A stretch of DNA of 40,872 bases from Tissierellia bacterium (lineage in GTDB: Bacteria > Bacillota > Clostridia > Tissierellales > Tissierellaceae): the NCBI GenBank assembly GCA_028708575.1, contig JAQVYQ010000008.1, forward strand, positions 2,652 to 43,523, in the 5' to 3' direction. This document shows positions 34,329 to 40,872 of this stretch, in pieces; position 1 is the first letter of the stretch, and every line of letters starts with the position of its first letter. The translations under genes and the position numbers were made by a program. The notes under the pieces were generated by a model. It did not search any database. It saw nothing but the letters and a program-made list of their open reading frames with translations, and was not told where the DNA came from.

Positions 34329-35384
34329 ATGGCTGTAAATAATGATAAGAAAAAAGCATTGGATTTGGCATTATCTCAAATAGAAAAGCAATTCGGGAAA
34401 GGCTCTGTTATGCGCTTAGGTGAAGGAGCAAAACTTAATTTAGAAGTAATACCTACTGGCTCATTAGAATTAGATATAGCTCTAGGTGTTGGTGGAGTAC
34501 CCAGAGGAAGGATAATTGAAATTTATGGTCCTGAATCATCAGGAAAAACAACAGTAGCTCTACATATTATAGCTGAATCACAAAAATTAGGCGGCAATGC
34601 AGCCTTTATTGATGCTGAGCATGCTTTAGATCCTACTTATGCTGAAAGATTAGGAGTGGATGTAGCAAACCTTGTAGTTTCTCAACCTGACACTGGTGAA
34701 CAAGCATTAGAAATTACTGAATCATTAGTAAGAAGTGGCGCTGTTGATGTCATAGTTATAGACTCTGTTGCTGCTTTAGTTCCAAAAGCTGAAATAGAAG
34801 GCGAGATGGGTGACAGTCATATGGGTCTTCAAGCAAGGCTTATGTCCCAAGCATTAAGAAAAATCGCTGGAGCTGTTAATAAATCAAATTCAACTATTGT
34901 CTTCATAAATCAATTAAGGGAAAAGATCGGAATAATGTTTGGAAATCCTGAAACTACCACTGGTGGAAGAGCACTTAAATTTTATGCTAGTGTAAGGCTT
35001 GATATTAGAAGAATTGATTCCATTAAACAAGGTGACCAAATAATCGGTAATAGAACAAGAATAAAAGTTGCTAAAAACAAAGTCGCACCACCATTTAAAC
35101 AAGCAGAATTTGATATAATGTACGGTACAGGTATTTCTAAAATAGGTGGCATACTAGATTCTGGAGTGAACGCTGGAATTGTAAATAAGTCTGGATCTTG
35201 GTTTAGTTATAATGAGCAAAAGTTAGGTCAAGGAAGAGAAAATTCCAAAACATTTTTGACTGAAAATCCTGAGATAGCAAAAGAAATAGATGACAAGGTA
35301 AGAGCCTTTTATAATTTATCCGCAGATAGCAAAGTAGAAAAAAATAATAATGTTAATGACAATATAGAGGATTCAGAAGATTAA
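34329..35384 (+). CDS. recA: RecA recombinase
   Basis: 351 residues. Walker A GPESSGKT is at 67-74; Walker [11 protein letters not shown] and the L1/L2 loops (including [21 protein letters not shown] split over two blocks, and [21 protein letters not shown]) are intact, followed by the C-terminal domain and an acidic tail. It catalyses strand exchange and LexA cleavage. The promoter carries an SOS box. recX, often adjacent, is absent; repair-type genes follow instead. Confidence 0.98.
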   Translation: MAVNNDKKKALDLALSQIEKQFGKGSVMRLGEGAKLNLEVIPTGSLELDIALGVGGVPRGRIIEIYGPESSGKTTVALHIIAESQKLGGNAAFIDAEHALDPTYAERLGVDVANLVVSQPDTGEQALEITESLVRSGAVDVIVIDSVAALVPKAEIEGEMGDSHMGLQARLMSQALRKIAGAVNKSNSTIVFINQLREKIGIMFGNPETTTGGRALKFYASVRLDIRRIDSIKQGDQIIGNRTRIKVAKNKVAPPFKQAEFDIMYGTGISKIGGILDSGVNAGIVNKSGSWFSYNEQKLGQGRENSKTFLTENPEIAKEIDDKVRAFYNLSADSKVEKNNNVNDNIEDSED

Positions 35385-35396
35385 AGTTTAATATTA

Positions 35397-35420
35397 AACC
35401 TCCTAAAATAGGAGGTTTTC
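35397..35420 (+). terminator. Weak terminator after recA
   Basis: AACCTCCTA (35397-35405) pairs with TAGGAGGTT (35409-35417), but only TT then CC follow (TTTTCC in all). Read-through into the phosphoesterase gene is plausible, since no separate promoter is seen before it. Confidence 0.65.
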
Positions 35421-35437
35421 CTATAGGAGTGTTTTTT

Positions 35438-36412
35438 TTGAAAATACTATTTTTAACAGATACACATATTAGGGGAACTAATCCAAAAAATAGAATAGAT
35501 GACTTTGTACAAACTCTAGAAAATAAATTATGTGAAATAGTTAATATAATAAATGAAGAAAATATAGATTTTGTTATTCATGGCGGTGATATTTTTGATA
35601 GACCAGATATATCTATTACTATAGTTAGTAGATTTGCTCGAATATTAAAAAGTATTAAAGTCCCTTTATATATTGTTAGTGGAAATCATGACATATTTGG
35701 CCATAATCCAAATACAATAAATAGAACTATCTTAGGATTATTAGGAGAACTTAGTTTTATTAACCTAATAAATGAAAACGATAAAATATTTTTTACAGAT
35801 AATAAGTTAAAAGTTCAAGTCACGGGTCAACCATATACCTATGATATTGATAGTGATACAGGTAAGGAAAAATATATTCTAAAAGATGTTGATAAATCTG
35901 CTGATTATTCCATACATATTGTACATGGAATGTTATTAGATAAACCATTTTTTAAAGGTATATCCTATACATTAATAGACGATATAAAAGATACAAAAGC
36001 AGATATAACCCTATCAGGGCATTATCACTCAGGATTTAATACTATCACCATTGATAGTAAACACTTTGTAAACCCAGGTAGCCTAACAAGAATTACTAAT
36101 AGTTTAAGAGAACTTGATAGGAAACCACAAGTGGCAATTATAGAATTAAATGATAAAATCACAATTAGTTATAGACAATTAAATTCTGCATTAGCTGGAG
36201 ATCTAGTTCTTGATAGATCTCAAATTGAAAAAGCAGTATTTAAAAATGAAAGGTTATTTGAATTCAAGCAGACCATTGATTCAGCCTTAGAATTTGATAA
36301 AATGGACATTAATGATATTCTAATTCAAGTATCTATGTCTGAGGGAATACCAGAAGAAGTAAAAGAAGAAGCATTAAAAAGAATTGCAAAAGTTCAAATG
36401 AAAGATTTATAG
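35438..36412 (+). CDS. SbcD/Mre11-like metallophosphoesterase (nuclease subunit)
   Basis: 324 residues. All calcineurin-like metal motifs are present: Asp8 and His10 (TDTH), Asp51 (HGGDIFD), Asn83-His84 (SGNHD), His163 (IVHG), and His195/His197 (SGHYH). Its order, and the ATPase halves directly after it, fit the nuclease partner of an SbcC/Rad50-type ATPase, acting on DNA ends. The TTG at 35438 is chosen because AGGAG ends at 35429; a GTG at 35429 overlaps that SD. It is shorter than typical SbcD (about 380-410). Exact orthology is not claimed. Confidence 0.85.
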   Translation: MKILFLTDTHIRGTNPKNRIDDFVQTLENKLCEIVNIINEENIDFVIHGGDIFDRPDISITIVSRFARILKSIKVPLYIVSGNHDIFGHNPNTINRTILGLLGELSFINLINENDKIFFTDNKLKVQVTGQPYTYDIDSDTGKEKYILKDVDKSADYSIHIVHGMLLDKPFFKGISYTLIDDIKDTKADITLSGHYHSGFNTITIDSKHFVNPGSLTRITNSLRELDRKPQVAIIELNDKITISYRQLNSALAGDLVLDRSQIEKAVFKNERLFEFKQTIDSALEFDKMDINDILIQVSMSEGIPEEVKEEALKRIAKVQMKDL

Positions 36413-36420
36413 GTGATTTT

Positions 36421-37869
36421 ATGAAGTATATTAGACGTGTGACTTTAGAAAACTTTCAATCTCATAAACACTCTACATTAGAATTTGATAAAAAACTAAA
36501 TGTTATAGTTGGATCTTCTGATTCAGGTAAAACTGCCATAATCAGAGGATTAAAATGGGTTCTATATAATGAACCATCAGGAGATTATTTCATAAGAGAA
36601 GGAGAAAATGAAAGCAGTGTTACTTTAGAATTTAATGATAATACAATTCTTAAAAGATATAGAAGCAAATCAAAAAATCAATATATTTTAATTAAAAATA
36701 ATGGAAAAGAGATGATATTTGAAGGATTCGGCACTAATATACCAGAGGAAATTGTAGATGCTATAGGCATTAAAAAAATATATTTAGATAGTAGTGAATA
36801 CAATTCAATAAATCTAGGTGAACAATTAGAAGGGCCTTTCCTATTATCTGAAAAATCCAGTACCAGGGCTAGTGCTATAGGTAGATTAGTTGGTGTGAAT
36901 ATCATAGACGATGCACTAAGAGATGTTTTAAAAGATACAAGGGCTCTTAATATAACACAAAAGAGCCTAGAAACAAGCTCTATAAGTTTGAAAGAAGAAA
37001 TTGAGGACTATAATTATTTAGAAGATTTAGAAATTAAACTTGATAAAATTACGATAATAAGAAATAAGATTCTAGATAATAAGATAAGACTGGAACGCTA
37101 TAATAAAATCTACAATAAATTAAATGAAATAAATTGTGAAATAAAGCAACTAAGTATTGCTTTGAATGAATTAAATAAAATTAATTATTTAATCGAAAAA
37201 GTAAAAGATATTGAAAACAAGCTATTAAAGTATAAATATTTAAACATTAATAATATAAATATAATTAAAACACGAAATGAAATAAATCAGTATAGTTCTA
37301 TAGCATTAAAACTAAAAAATCTATCTAAATATCAAAATAATGTTTTATTACTTGAAGATACTTATAAAAAATATGATAGATTTACTACTTTACTTAACAA
37401 GAGAAATCTATACAGTAAAGAAATAGAAAATATAAATATCATCATAAACAAAGTTAATAAAACTTTCTTTATTTCTAAAAATATAGAAAAAATCTCAATA
37501 AGCACTAATAGATTAAATAAGCTAAATTACTATAGCAACCTATATAATAATATTAATAAGAATATAAAGATTGGAAAATCATATATAGACAAGTTTAAAT
37601 ATATTGGTGATATAGATAATAAAGTATTAATATTAAGCAATAATTTAAATAGTTTAAATAATATGCATAAACTTTATGAACAATATTCAATATTTAATAA
37701 GAATATAATAAGAGAAGAGCAATCTATAAAAAATGTTCAATCGGAAATAAATACTCAATTGAATAGATATCAAAACATATTAAAGGAAATTGAAATTTGC
37801 CCTTATTGTTTTAGCAATATAGATGAGATAAAAATAGAACACATCATAAATCATTATATTGGAGGTTAA
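36421..37869 (+). CDS. SbcC/Rad50-like ATPase, N-terminal half (Walker A, coiled coil, CxxC)
   Basis: 482 residues. It begins like an SMC/RecF-family head: the strand LENFQSH, Walker A GSSDSGKT at 31-38, and a Q-loop-like region near 140 (LGEQLEGPFLLSEK). From about 190 to 455 it is helical and Ile/Asn/Lys-rich with coiled-coil character. Cys460 and Cys463 (CPYC) stand 19 residues from the end, matching a zinc-hook position. There is no signature motif or Walker B, so it cannot be a complete ATPase alone; those lie in the ORF at 38124. The SD is AGGTGAT. Confidence 0.85.
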   Translation: MKYIRRVTLENFQSHKHSTLEFDKKLNVIVGSSDSGKTAIIRGLKWVLYNEPSGDYFIREGENESSVTLEFNDNTILKRYRSKSKNQYILIKNNGKEMIFEGFGTNIPEEIVDAIGIKKIYLDSSEYNSINLGEQLEGPFLLSEKSSTRASAIGRLVGVNIIDDALRDVLKDTRALNITQKSLETSSISLKEEIEDYNYLEDLEIKLDKITIIRNKILDNKIRLERYNKIYNKLNEINCEIKQLSIALNELNKINYLIEKVKDIENKLLKYKYLNINNINIIKTRNEINQYSSIALKLKNLSKYQNNVLLLEDTYKKYDRFTTLLNKRNLYSKEIENINIIINKVNKTFFISKNIEKISISTNRLNKLNYYSNLYNNINKNIKIGKSYIDKFKYIGDIDNKVLILSNNLNSLNNMHKLYEQYSIFNKNIIREEQSIKNVQSEINTQLNRYQNILKEIEICPYCFSNIDEIKIEHIINHYIGG

Positions 37870-37870
37870 G

Positions 37871-38122
37871 ATGAATTACGAAAAGGAATTAACTCAACTA
37901 AAAGAAGATCTTGAGAAAGCTAAATCTTTAAAATATAGGGCTGAGGCAAGATTAGAACAACTGAAACAACAAGAAAATGAAATAATTAAGGAATTAGATG
38001 AATTAGGGGTTAAGCCAGAAGACCTGGAGAATGAAATAAGCAAATTAACTTCGGAAATAAATAATCTATTTAAGGAATCTAATGAACTATTGCCAAAGGA
38101 CTTAATTGAAAAGAAGGTATAA
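37871..38122 (+). CDS. Small coiled-coil protein between the ATPase halves
   Basis: 83 residues, almost wholly charged helix (EKELTQLKEDLEKAKSLK and similar heptads) with one break near residues 50-55 (GVKPEDLEN). No catalytic motif is visible. It is read in a different frame from both neighbours, with its own GGAGGT SD at 37861-37866 and an ATG one base after the preceding stop. By position it could supply the returning strand of the coiled coil near the hook, or be a bridging subunit. I do not recognise a named family. Confidence 0.75.
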   Translation: MNYEKELTQLKEDLEKAKSLKYRAEARLEQLKQQENEIIKELDELGVKPEDLENEISKLTSEINNLFKESNELLPKDLIEKKV

Positions 38123-38123
38123 T

Positions 38124-38777
38124 ATGAACGAACAGTTTAATCAATTAGATAAAAATATTACAAATCTAAGAGATATCTTGGCTAGAGAAGAAGGAAAAAG
38201 AGATAAATTAATTGAACAGTTAAGTAAAAATGATCGTATGCTTATTGAAACAAAAAAAGAAATAGAACTACTAGAAGAAGTTAGTCTAGTATTTCAAAAA
38301 ACATCTGAATTTGCACGTGAACAAGCAAAATTTCAAATCGAAACTCTAGTAACTAAGTGTCTACAATATGTATTCGAATCAAATATTGAATTTGAAATAG
38401 AACTTAATGAATTAAGAAATAAAGCAAATGCTGAATTTTATGTAACTGATATAACAGATGAACTAATTATAAAAACTAAGCCTGAGCTTTCACGTGGTGG
38501 GGGAGTAGTAGATATTGTTTCTTTAGCATTAAGAATAGCATTTTTACAAATTCATAAACCCCCTATAGAGGGACCTTTGATATTAGATGAACCTGCTAAA
38601 CATGTTAGCGAAGATTATATCTATAACGTAGGCGATTTTCTAAAACAAACGTCTGAAATGTTTAATAGACAAATTATTATGGTAACTCATAATCAACATC
38701 TCTCATCAATTGGAAATCAAGCATATAAAGTTCAATTAGTAGGATCAAAAAGCATATGCACTTTAATAGAAGAATAG
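38124..38777 (+). CDS. SbcC/Rad50-like ATPase, C-terminal half (signature, Walker B)
   Basis: 217 residues. A coiled coil (about 1-75) precedes the ATPase C-lobe: signature LSRGGG at 122-127, Walker B PLILDEP at 151-157 with catalytic Glu156, and the H-loop His189 in VTHNQHL. There is no Walker A, which is supplied by the 36421 ORF. The ATG at 38124 follows AAGGT and lies one base after the stop of the small coiled-coil gene; the frame extends upstream to a TTG at 38106. The three ORFs together give about 780 residues, a plausible short Rad50-like protein. Confidence 0.85.
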   Translation: MNEQFNQLDKNITNLRDILAREEGKRDKLIEQLSKNDRMLIETKKEIELLEEVSLVFQKTSEFAREQAKFQIETLVTKCLQYVFESNIEFEIELNELRNKANAEFYVTDITDELIIKTKPELSRGGGVVDIVSLALRIAFLQIHKPPIEGPLILDEPAKHVSEDYIYNVGDFLKQTSEMFNRQIIMVTHNQHLSSIGNQAYKVQLVGSKSICTLIEE

Positions 38778-38792
38778 TTTTATTCTTCTATT
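38765..38792 (+). terminator. Hairpin at the end of the ATPase cassette
   Basis: AATAGAAGAAT (38765-38775) pairs perfectly with ATTCTTCTATT (38782-38792). No T-tract follows (GGTACTATTTG), so it is an imperfect terminator or a 3'-end stabiliser. Confidence 0.5.
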
Positions 38793-38830
38793 GGTACTAT
38801 TTGTGTTGCTTACTTTTGAAGCTTCTTGTC

Positions 38831-38859
38831 TTGACATATTTAAATAAAAGTAATAAAAT
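38831..38859 (+). promoter_or_regulatory. Consensus promoter for rny
   Basis: TTGACA (38831-38836), a 17-nt spacer and TAAAAT (38854-38859). The predicted 5' untranslated region to the rny SD is over 100 nt and AT-rich. No other feature is seen in the 198-nt gap from 38778 to 38975. Confidence 0.82.
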
Positions 38860-38975
38860 TAAATGTGTGTAACCATACAATGATATATTAATATTAATTA
38901 GAGAGAATAATTTCCTAATTATGATTTATTAGAATGAGAATGCACTTTGGAACTTGAAAATTAAATAAAAAGGAG

Positions 38976-40517
38976 GTGTTTATTATTGACAATTTGATTT
39001 TTATAATTCTAGGCTTAATTATTGGAATAATCGCTGGTTATTTAATTAGAAGATATATAGGCGAAGGAAAAATAAAGAACGCTGAAGAGTTAGCAAAAAA
39101 AATATCTGAGGAAGCTGAGAGAAATGGTGAAGCTCGTAAAAAAGAACTATTGTTAGAAGCAAAAGAAGAAATTCACAGATCAAGAGCTGAAGCTGATAAG
39201 GAAAATAGGGAAAGAAGAAATGAAGTACAGAAATTGGAAAGAAGAGTACTTCATAAAGAAGAATCCTTAGATCGAAAATCAGAGTCCCAAGAGAGAAAAG
39301 AAGAAGTATTAGCTAAAAAAAGTAAATATTTAGATGAAAAGGAAGAGTCAATAAACGACTTATACAAACAACAAACCCTGGAACTAGAAAGGTTATCAGG
39401 ATTGACTTCAGAAGAAGCGAAAGATGTTTTATTAAACGAAGTGAAAAAAGAAATATCTCATGAATCTGCAATTATGATTAAAGAAGTAGAATCTAAAGCT
39501 AAAGAAGAAGCAGATAAGAAGGCTAAAGAAATTATTACTACTGCAATACAACGATGTGCAGCTGATCAAGTAGCAGAAACTACGGTTACAGTTGTTCAAT
39601 TGCCTAATGACGAAATGAAAGGTCGAATTATAGGTCGAGAAGGTAGAAATATAAGAACTTTAGAAACATTAACTGGTATTGATTTAATCATAGATGATAC
39701 TCCTGAAGCAGTAGTATTATCTGGATTTGATCCAATAAGAAGAGAAGTTGCCAGAATAGCATTGGAAAAGTTAATCGTAGATGGTAGAATTCATCCAGCT
39801 AGAATCGAGGAAATGGTTGAGAAAGCAGAAAAAGAGGTAGATAACACAATACGTGAAGAAGGTGAAAGAGCTGCTTTTGATACTGGGGTACATGGACTTC
39901 ATCCAGAAATAATTAAACTTTTAGGTAGGTTAAAGTACAGAACAAGTTACGGACAGAATGTACTAAATCATTCAATTGAAGTGTCTGAATTAGCAGGTAT
40001 AATGGCTGCAGAACTTGGAGCTGATGTTAAATTAGCTAAAAGAGCTGGATTGTTGCATGATTTAGGTAAAGCTGTTGATCATGAAGTAGAAGGACCACAT
40101 GTTGAAATAGGTGCTGATATTGCTCGTAAATACAAAGAATCTAAAGAAGTTGTACATGCAATTGCAGCACACCATGGTGATGTTGAACCTCAGACTGTTG
40201 AAGCGGTACTCGTTCAAGCAGCAGATGCAATTTCGGCTGCTAGACCAGGAGCTAGAAGAGAAAGTCTTGAATCATATGTTAAACGTCTTGAAAAACTTGA
40301 AAATATTGCGAATTCCTTTGAAGGTGTCGAAAGATCTTATGCAATACAAGCAGGTCGTGAAATAAGGGTTTTAGTAAAACCTGAAGAAGTTAGTGAAATT
40401 GAACTAGTTCATACTGCTAGAAATATTGTTAAGAAAATTGAATCTGAATTGGATTATCCAGGTCAGATTAAAGTGAATCTTATTCGTGAAACACGAGCCA
40501 TTGAATATGCTAAGTAA
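38976..40517 (+). CDS. rny: Ribonuclease Y
   Basis: Endoribonuclease that initiates mRNA decay at the membrane in Firmicutes. In order: an N-terminal membrane helix ([17 protein letters not shown]), a long charged coiled coil (to about residue 190), a KH domain with [15 protein letters not shown], and an HD domain with [12 protein letters not shown] and AAHHGD, ending in [10 protein letters not shown]. The size is close to Bacillus Rny (520). The start is unresolved: the frame opens at GTG 38976, but that codon lies inside AGGAGGTG (38971-38978). ATT 38985 has ideal spacing and TTG 38994 is the next standard codon. Confidence 0.96.
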   Translation: MFIIDNLIFIILGLIIGIIAGYLIRRYIGEGKIKNAEELAKKISEEAERNGEARKKELLLEAKEEIHRSRAEADKENRERRNEVQKLERRVLHKEESLDRKSESQERKEEVLAKKSKYLDEKEESINDLYKQQTLELERLSGLTSEEAKDVLLNEVKKEISHESAIMIKEVESKAKEEADKKAKEIITTAIQRCAADQVAETTVTVVQLPNDEMKGRIIGREGRNIRTLETLTGIDLIIDDTPEAVVLSGFDPIRREVARIALEKLIVDGRIHPARIEEMVEKAEKEVDNTIREEGERAAFDTGVHGLHPEIIKLLGRLKYRTSYGQNVLNHSIEVSELAGIMAAELGADVKLAKRAGLLHDLGKAVDHEVEGPHVEIGADIARKYKESKEVVHAIAAHHGDVEPQTVEAVLVQAADAISAARPGARRESLESYVKRLEKLENIANSFEGVERSYAIQAGREIRVLVKPEEVSEIELVHTARNIVKKIESELDYPGQIKVNLIRETRAIEYAK

Positions 40518-40573
40518 TTAATATAATATTTGATATATTAATATATTTTGTGTCATAGAGGGGGGCTATAGTA

Positions 40574-40834
40574 ATGAATGTATTAAGAGTATCATCAAAA
40601 TCAAAACCAAATTCAGTAGCAGGTGCATTAGCAGGTGTCGTAAGAGAAAATGGCTCAGCTGAAATCCAGGCTATTGGTGCTGGTGCATTAAATCAAGCTG
40701 TAAAAGCAGTTGCAATAGCTAGAGGTTTTGTTGCTCCTGCTGGTATTAATTTAATATGCATTCCAGCATTTACTGATATATTAGTAGATGGAGTAGAAAA
40801 AACTGCAATAAAATTAATTATTGAACCAAGATAA
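40574..40834 (+). CDS. spoVS: Stage V sporulation protein S
   Basis: 86 residues, the full family length, with the highly conserved MNVLRVSSKSKPNSVAGALA start and the GAGALNQAVKAVAIARGF core of an Alba-like fold. It promotes spore coat and cortex development; the mechanism is not established. The SD is GAGGGGGG. In many Firmicutes a ymdB phosphoesterase lies between rny and spoVS; here spoVS follows rny after 56 nt. A strong terminator follows. Confidence 0.96.
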   Translation: MNVLRVSSKSKPNSVAGALAGVVRENGSAEIQAIGAGALNQAVKAVAIARGFVAPAGINLICIPAFTDILVDGVEKTAIKLIIEPR

Positions 40835-40838
40835 AACA

Positions 40839-40863
40839 AAACCTGCCTTTTGGCAGGTTTTTT
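40839..40863 (+). terminator. Terminator after spoVS
   Basis: AAACCTGCC (40839-40847) pairs with GGCAGGTTT (40852-40860) around TTTT, followed by more T residues. Confidence 0.9.
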
Positions 40864-40872
40864 ATAATAATT

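Noticed and set aside
36421..38777. Split ATPase as a simple pseudogene or frameshift
   Set aside because: Two independent frame changes would be needed, every catalytic motif is intact, and each ORF has a correctly placed SD and start. Sequencing error cannot be fully excluded without reads.
1..40872. CRISPR arrays, insertion sequences, prophage or tRNA genes
   Set aside because: No regularly spaced repeats, transposase motifs, integrase or CCA-ended cloverleaf sequences were seen on either strand; nearly all DNA is accounted for by conserved plus-strand genes.

Overview
The window is a low-GC (AT-rich) Firmicutes chromosome segment, most likely from a spore-forming member of the Clostridia/Tissierellia. 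The evidence is CodY, SpoVS, a YlmC/YmxH sporulation protein, a PdaB-like deacetylase, a short EF-Ts, strong GGAGG Shine-Dalgarno (SD) sites, frequent TTG starts and the conserved rpsP-to-spoVS gene order. This taxonomic call is an inference from gene content. All genes are on the + strand. I see no rRNA, tRNA, CRISPR array, insertion sequence or prophage.

Layout. (1) 1-3862: end of rpsP, khpA, rimM, trmD, rplS, rbgA, rnhB and yraN, for ribosome assembly and RNA-linked housekeeping. (2) 3926-9563: comM, dprA, topA and codY, for DNA uptake and processing, topology and nutrient-sensing repression. (3) 9588-15204: rpsB, tsf, pyrH, frr, uppS, cdsA and rseP, for translation, UMP kinase, and envelope lipid and protease functions; dxr, usually between cdsA and rseP, is absent. 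(4) 15217-23598: ispG, then rimP, nusA, rnpM, infB, rbfA, nrnA, truB and ribF, the classical nusA-infB operon, with its own promoter and a terminator in the leader. (5) 23583-28790: rpsO, pnp, a PdaB-like deacetylase, dut, ylmC/ymxH and tepA. (6) 28800-34230: ftsK/spoIIIE, rimO, pgsA and cinA. (7) 34239-38777: recA with a LexA-type box, followed by an SbcD-like phosphoesterase and an SbcC/Rad50-like ATPase divided among three ORFs. (8) 38831-40863: rny and spoVS.

Most of the window is conserved housekeeping sequence. The least ordinary part is the recA-to-rny interval. There an SMC/Rad50-type ATPase is encoded as a Walker A half ending just after a CxxC (zinc-hook-like) motif, an 83-residue coiled-coil protein, and a signature/Walker B half. 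Each has its own start and they lie in three different frames. A Mre11/SbcD-type nuclease lies immediately upstream. Position behind an SOS-type recA promoter and a weak terminator suggests a damage-linked end-processing complex.

Smaller points of interest are a hairpin sitting exactly between the recA SD and its ATG, an unresolved (possibly non-canonical) rny start, a structured 159-nt gap where dxr is expected, and several candidate ribosomal-protein leaders and attenuators. No gene-free stretch exceeds 300 nt. The longest are 16267-16512, 38778-38975, 9548-9718 and 14041-14199, and each is described below.
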